NCBI GenBank assembly: GCA_964591175.1
Contig: CAZQAF010000134.1
Coordinates: forward strand, 1 to 6,266
Source: UBA11574 sp964591175
GTDB lineage: Bacteria > Desulfobacterota > Desulfobacteria > Desulfobacterales > UBA11574
Reading direction: 5' to 3'
Length of the DNA stretch: 6,266 bases
Below are positions 6,227-6,266 of this stretch, one piece after another. The first letter of the stretch is position 1. The number at the start of each line of letters is the position of its first letter. The notes beneath the pieces were generated by a model that saw only the letters and a list, made by a program, of their open reading frames with translations, was not told where the DNA came from and searched no databases. Both the position numbers and the translations under genes were made by a program.

Positions 6227-6266
6227 ATGGGAATCATCGAAGATAAGATCAAGGATCTCAAGGCGC
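6227..6266 (+). CDS. Start of a new gene, possibly acyl-CoA carboxylase carboxyltransferase (beta) subunit
   Basis: Only 13 codons are visible, reading MGIIEDKIKDLKA, with a good ribosome binding site in front and no stop before the edge. The charged helical opening (EDKIKDLKA) resembles the N-terminus of biotin-dependent carboxyltransferase subunits (propionyl-CoA carboxylase beta, or methylmalonyl-CoA decarboxylase/carboxytransferase MmdA type), which commonly begin with such a helix. That enzyme would complete the propionyl-CoA to succinyl-CoA route encoded upstream. The existence of a gene here is likely. The product is mostly inferred from context, because 13 residues cannot identify a family. 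Confidence 0.6.
   Translation, partial: MGIIEDKIKDLKA

Overview
The window looks like chromosomal DNA from an anaerobic deltaproteobacterium-like organism (Desulfobacterota, perhaps a propionate-metabolising sulfate reducer of the Desulfobacterales). This is an inference from protein style, moderate GC content, and the grouping of methylmalonyl-CoA epimerase, single-chain methylmalonyl-CoA mutase, a MeaB GTPase, a small ABM-type protein and a probable acyl-CoA carboxylase. No ribosomal RNA or other phylogenetic marker is present to confirm it. All genes are on the + strand and densely packed. No stretch longer than about 175 bases lacks a gene.

Layout: (1) bases 1-801 hold the last 266 codons of tgt, the tRNA-guanine transglycosylase of queuosine biosynthesis, cut by the left edge. 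(2) After a 70-base AT-rich gap comes a complete fold-type I PLP aminotransferase (872-2056). (3) Methylmalonyl-CoA epimerase, mce (2117-2518). (4) A 172-base gap holding four perfect short hairpins in close succession, the least explained part of the window. (5) A 708-residue methylmalonyl-CoA mutase with both catalytic and cobalamin-binding domains (2691-4817), overlapped by one base by (6) its GTPase chaperone meaB (4817-5815). (7) A 97-base gap, then a 95-residue ABM-like protein of unknown function (5913-6200). (8) The first 13 codons of a further gene (6227 to the right edge), by context perhaps the carboxyltransferase (beta) subunit of an acyl-CoA carboxylase.

Genes 3-6, and probably 8, form one metabolic module. 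A biotin-dependent carboxylase or transcarboxylase interconverts propionyl-CoA and (S)-methylmalonyl-CoA, Mce epimerises the S and R forms, and the B12-dependent mutase interconverts (R)-methylmalonyl-CoA and succinyl-CoA. MeaB loads and protects the mutase cofactor. The route runs either way, for propionate oxidation or propionate formation, and the sequence does not show which. The aminotransferase and tgt look like neighbours rather than pathway members. The module itself is well known. The items that deserve attention are the hairpin cluster between mce and the mutase, and the uncharacterised ABM protein inside the operon.
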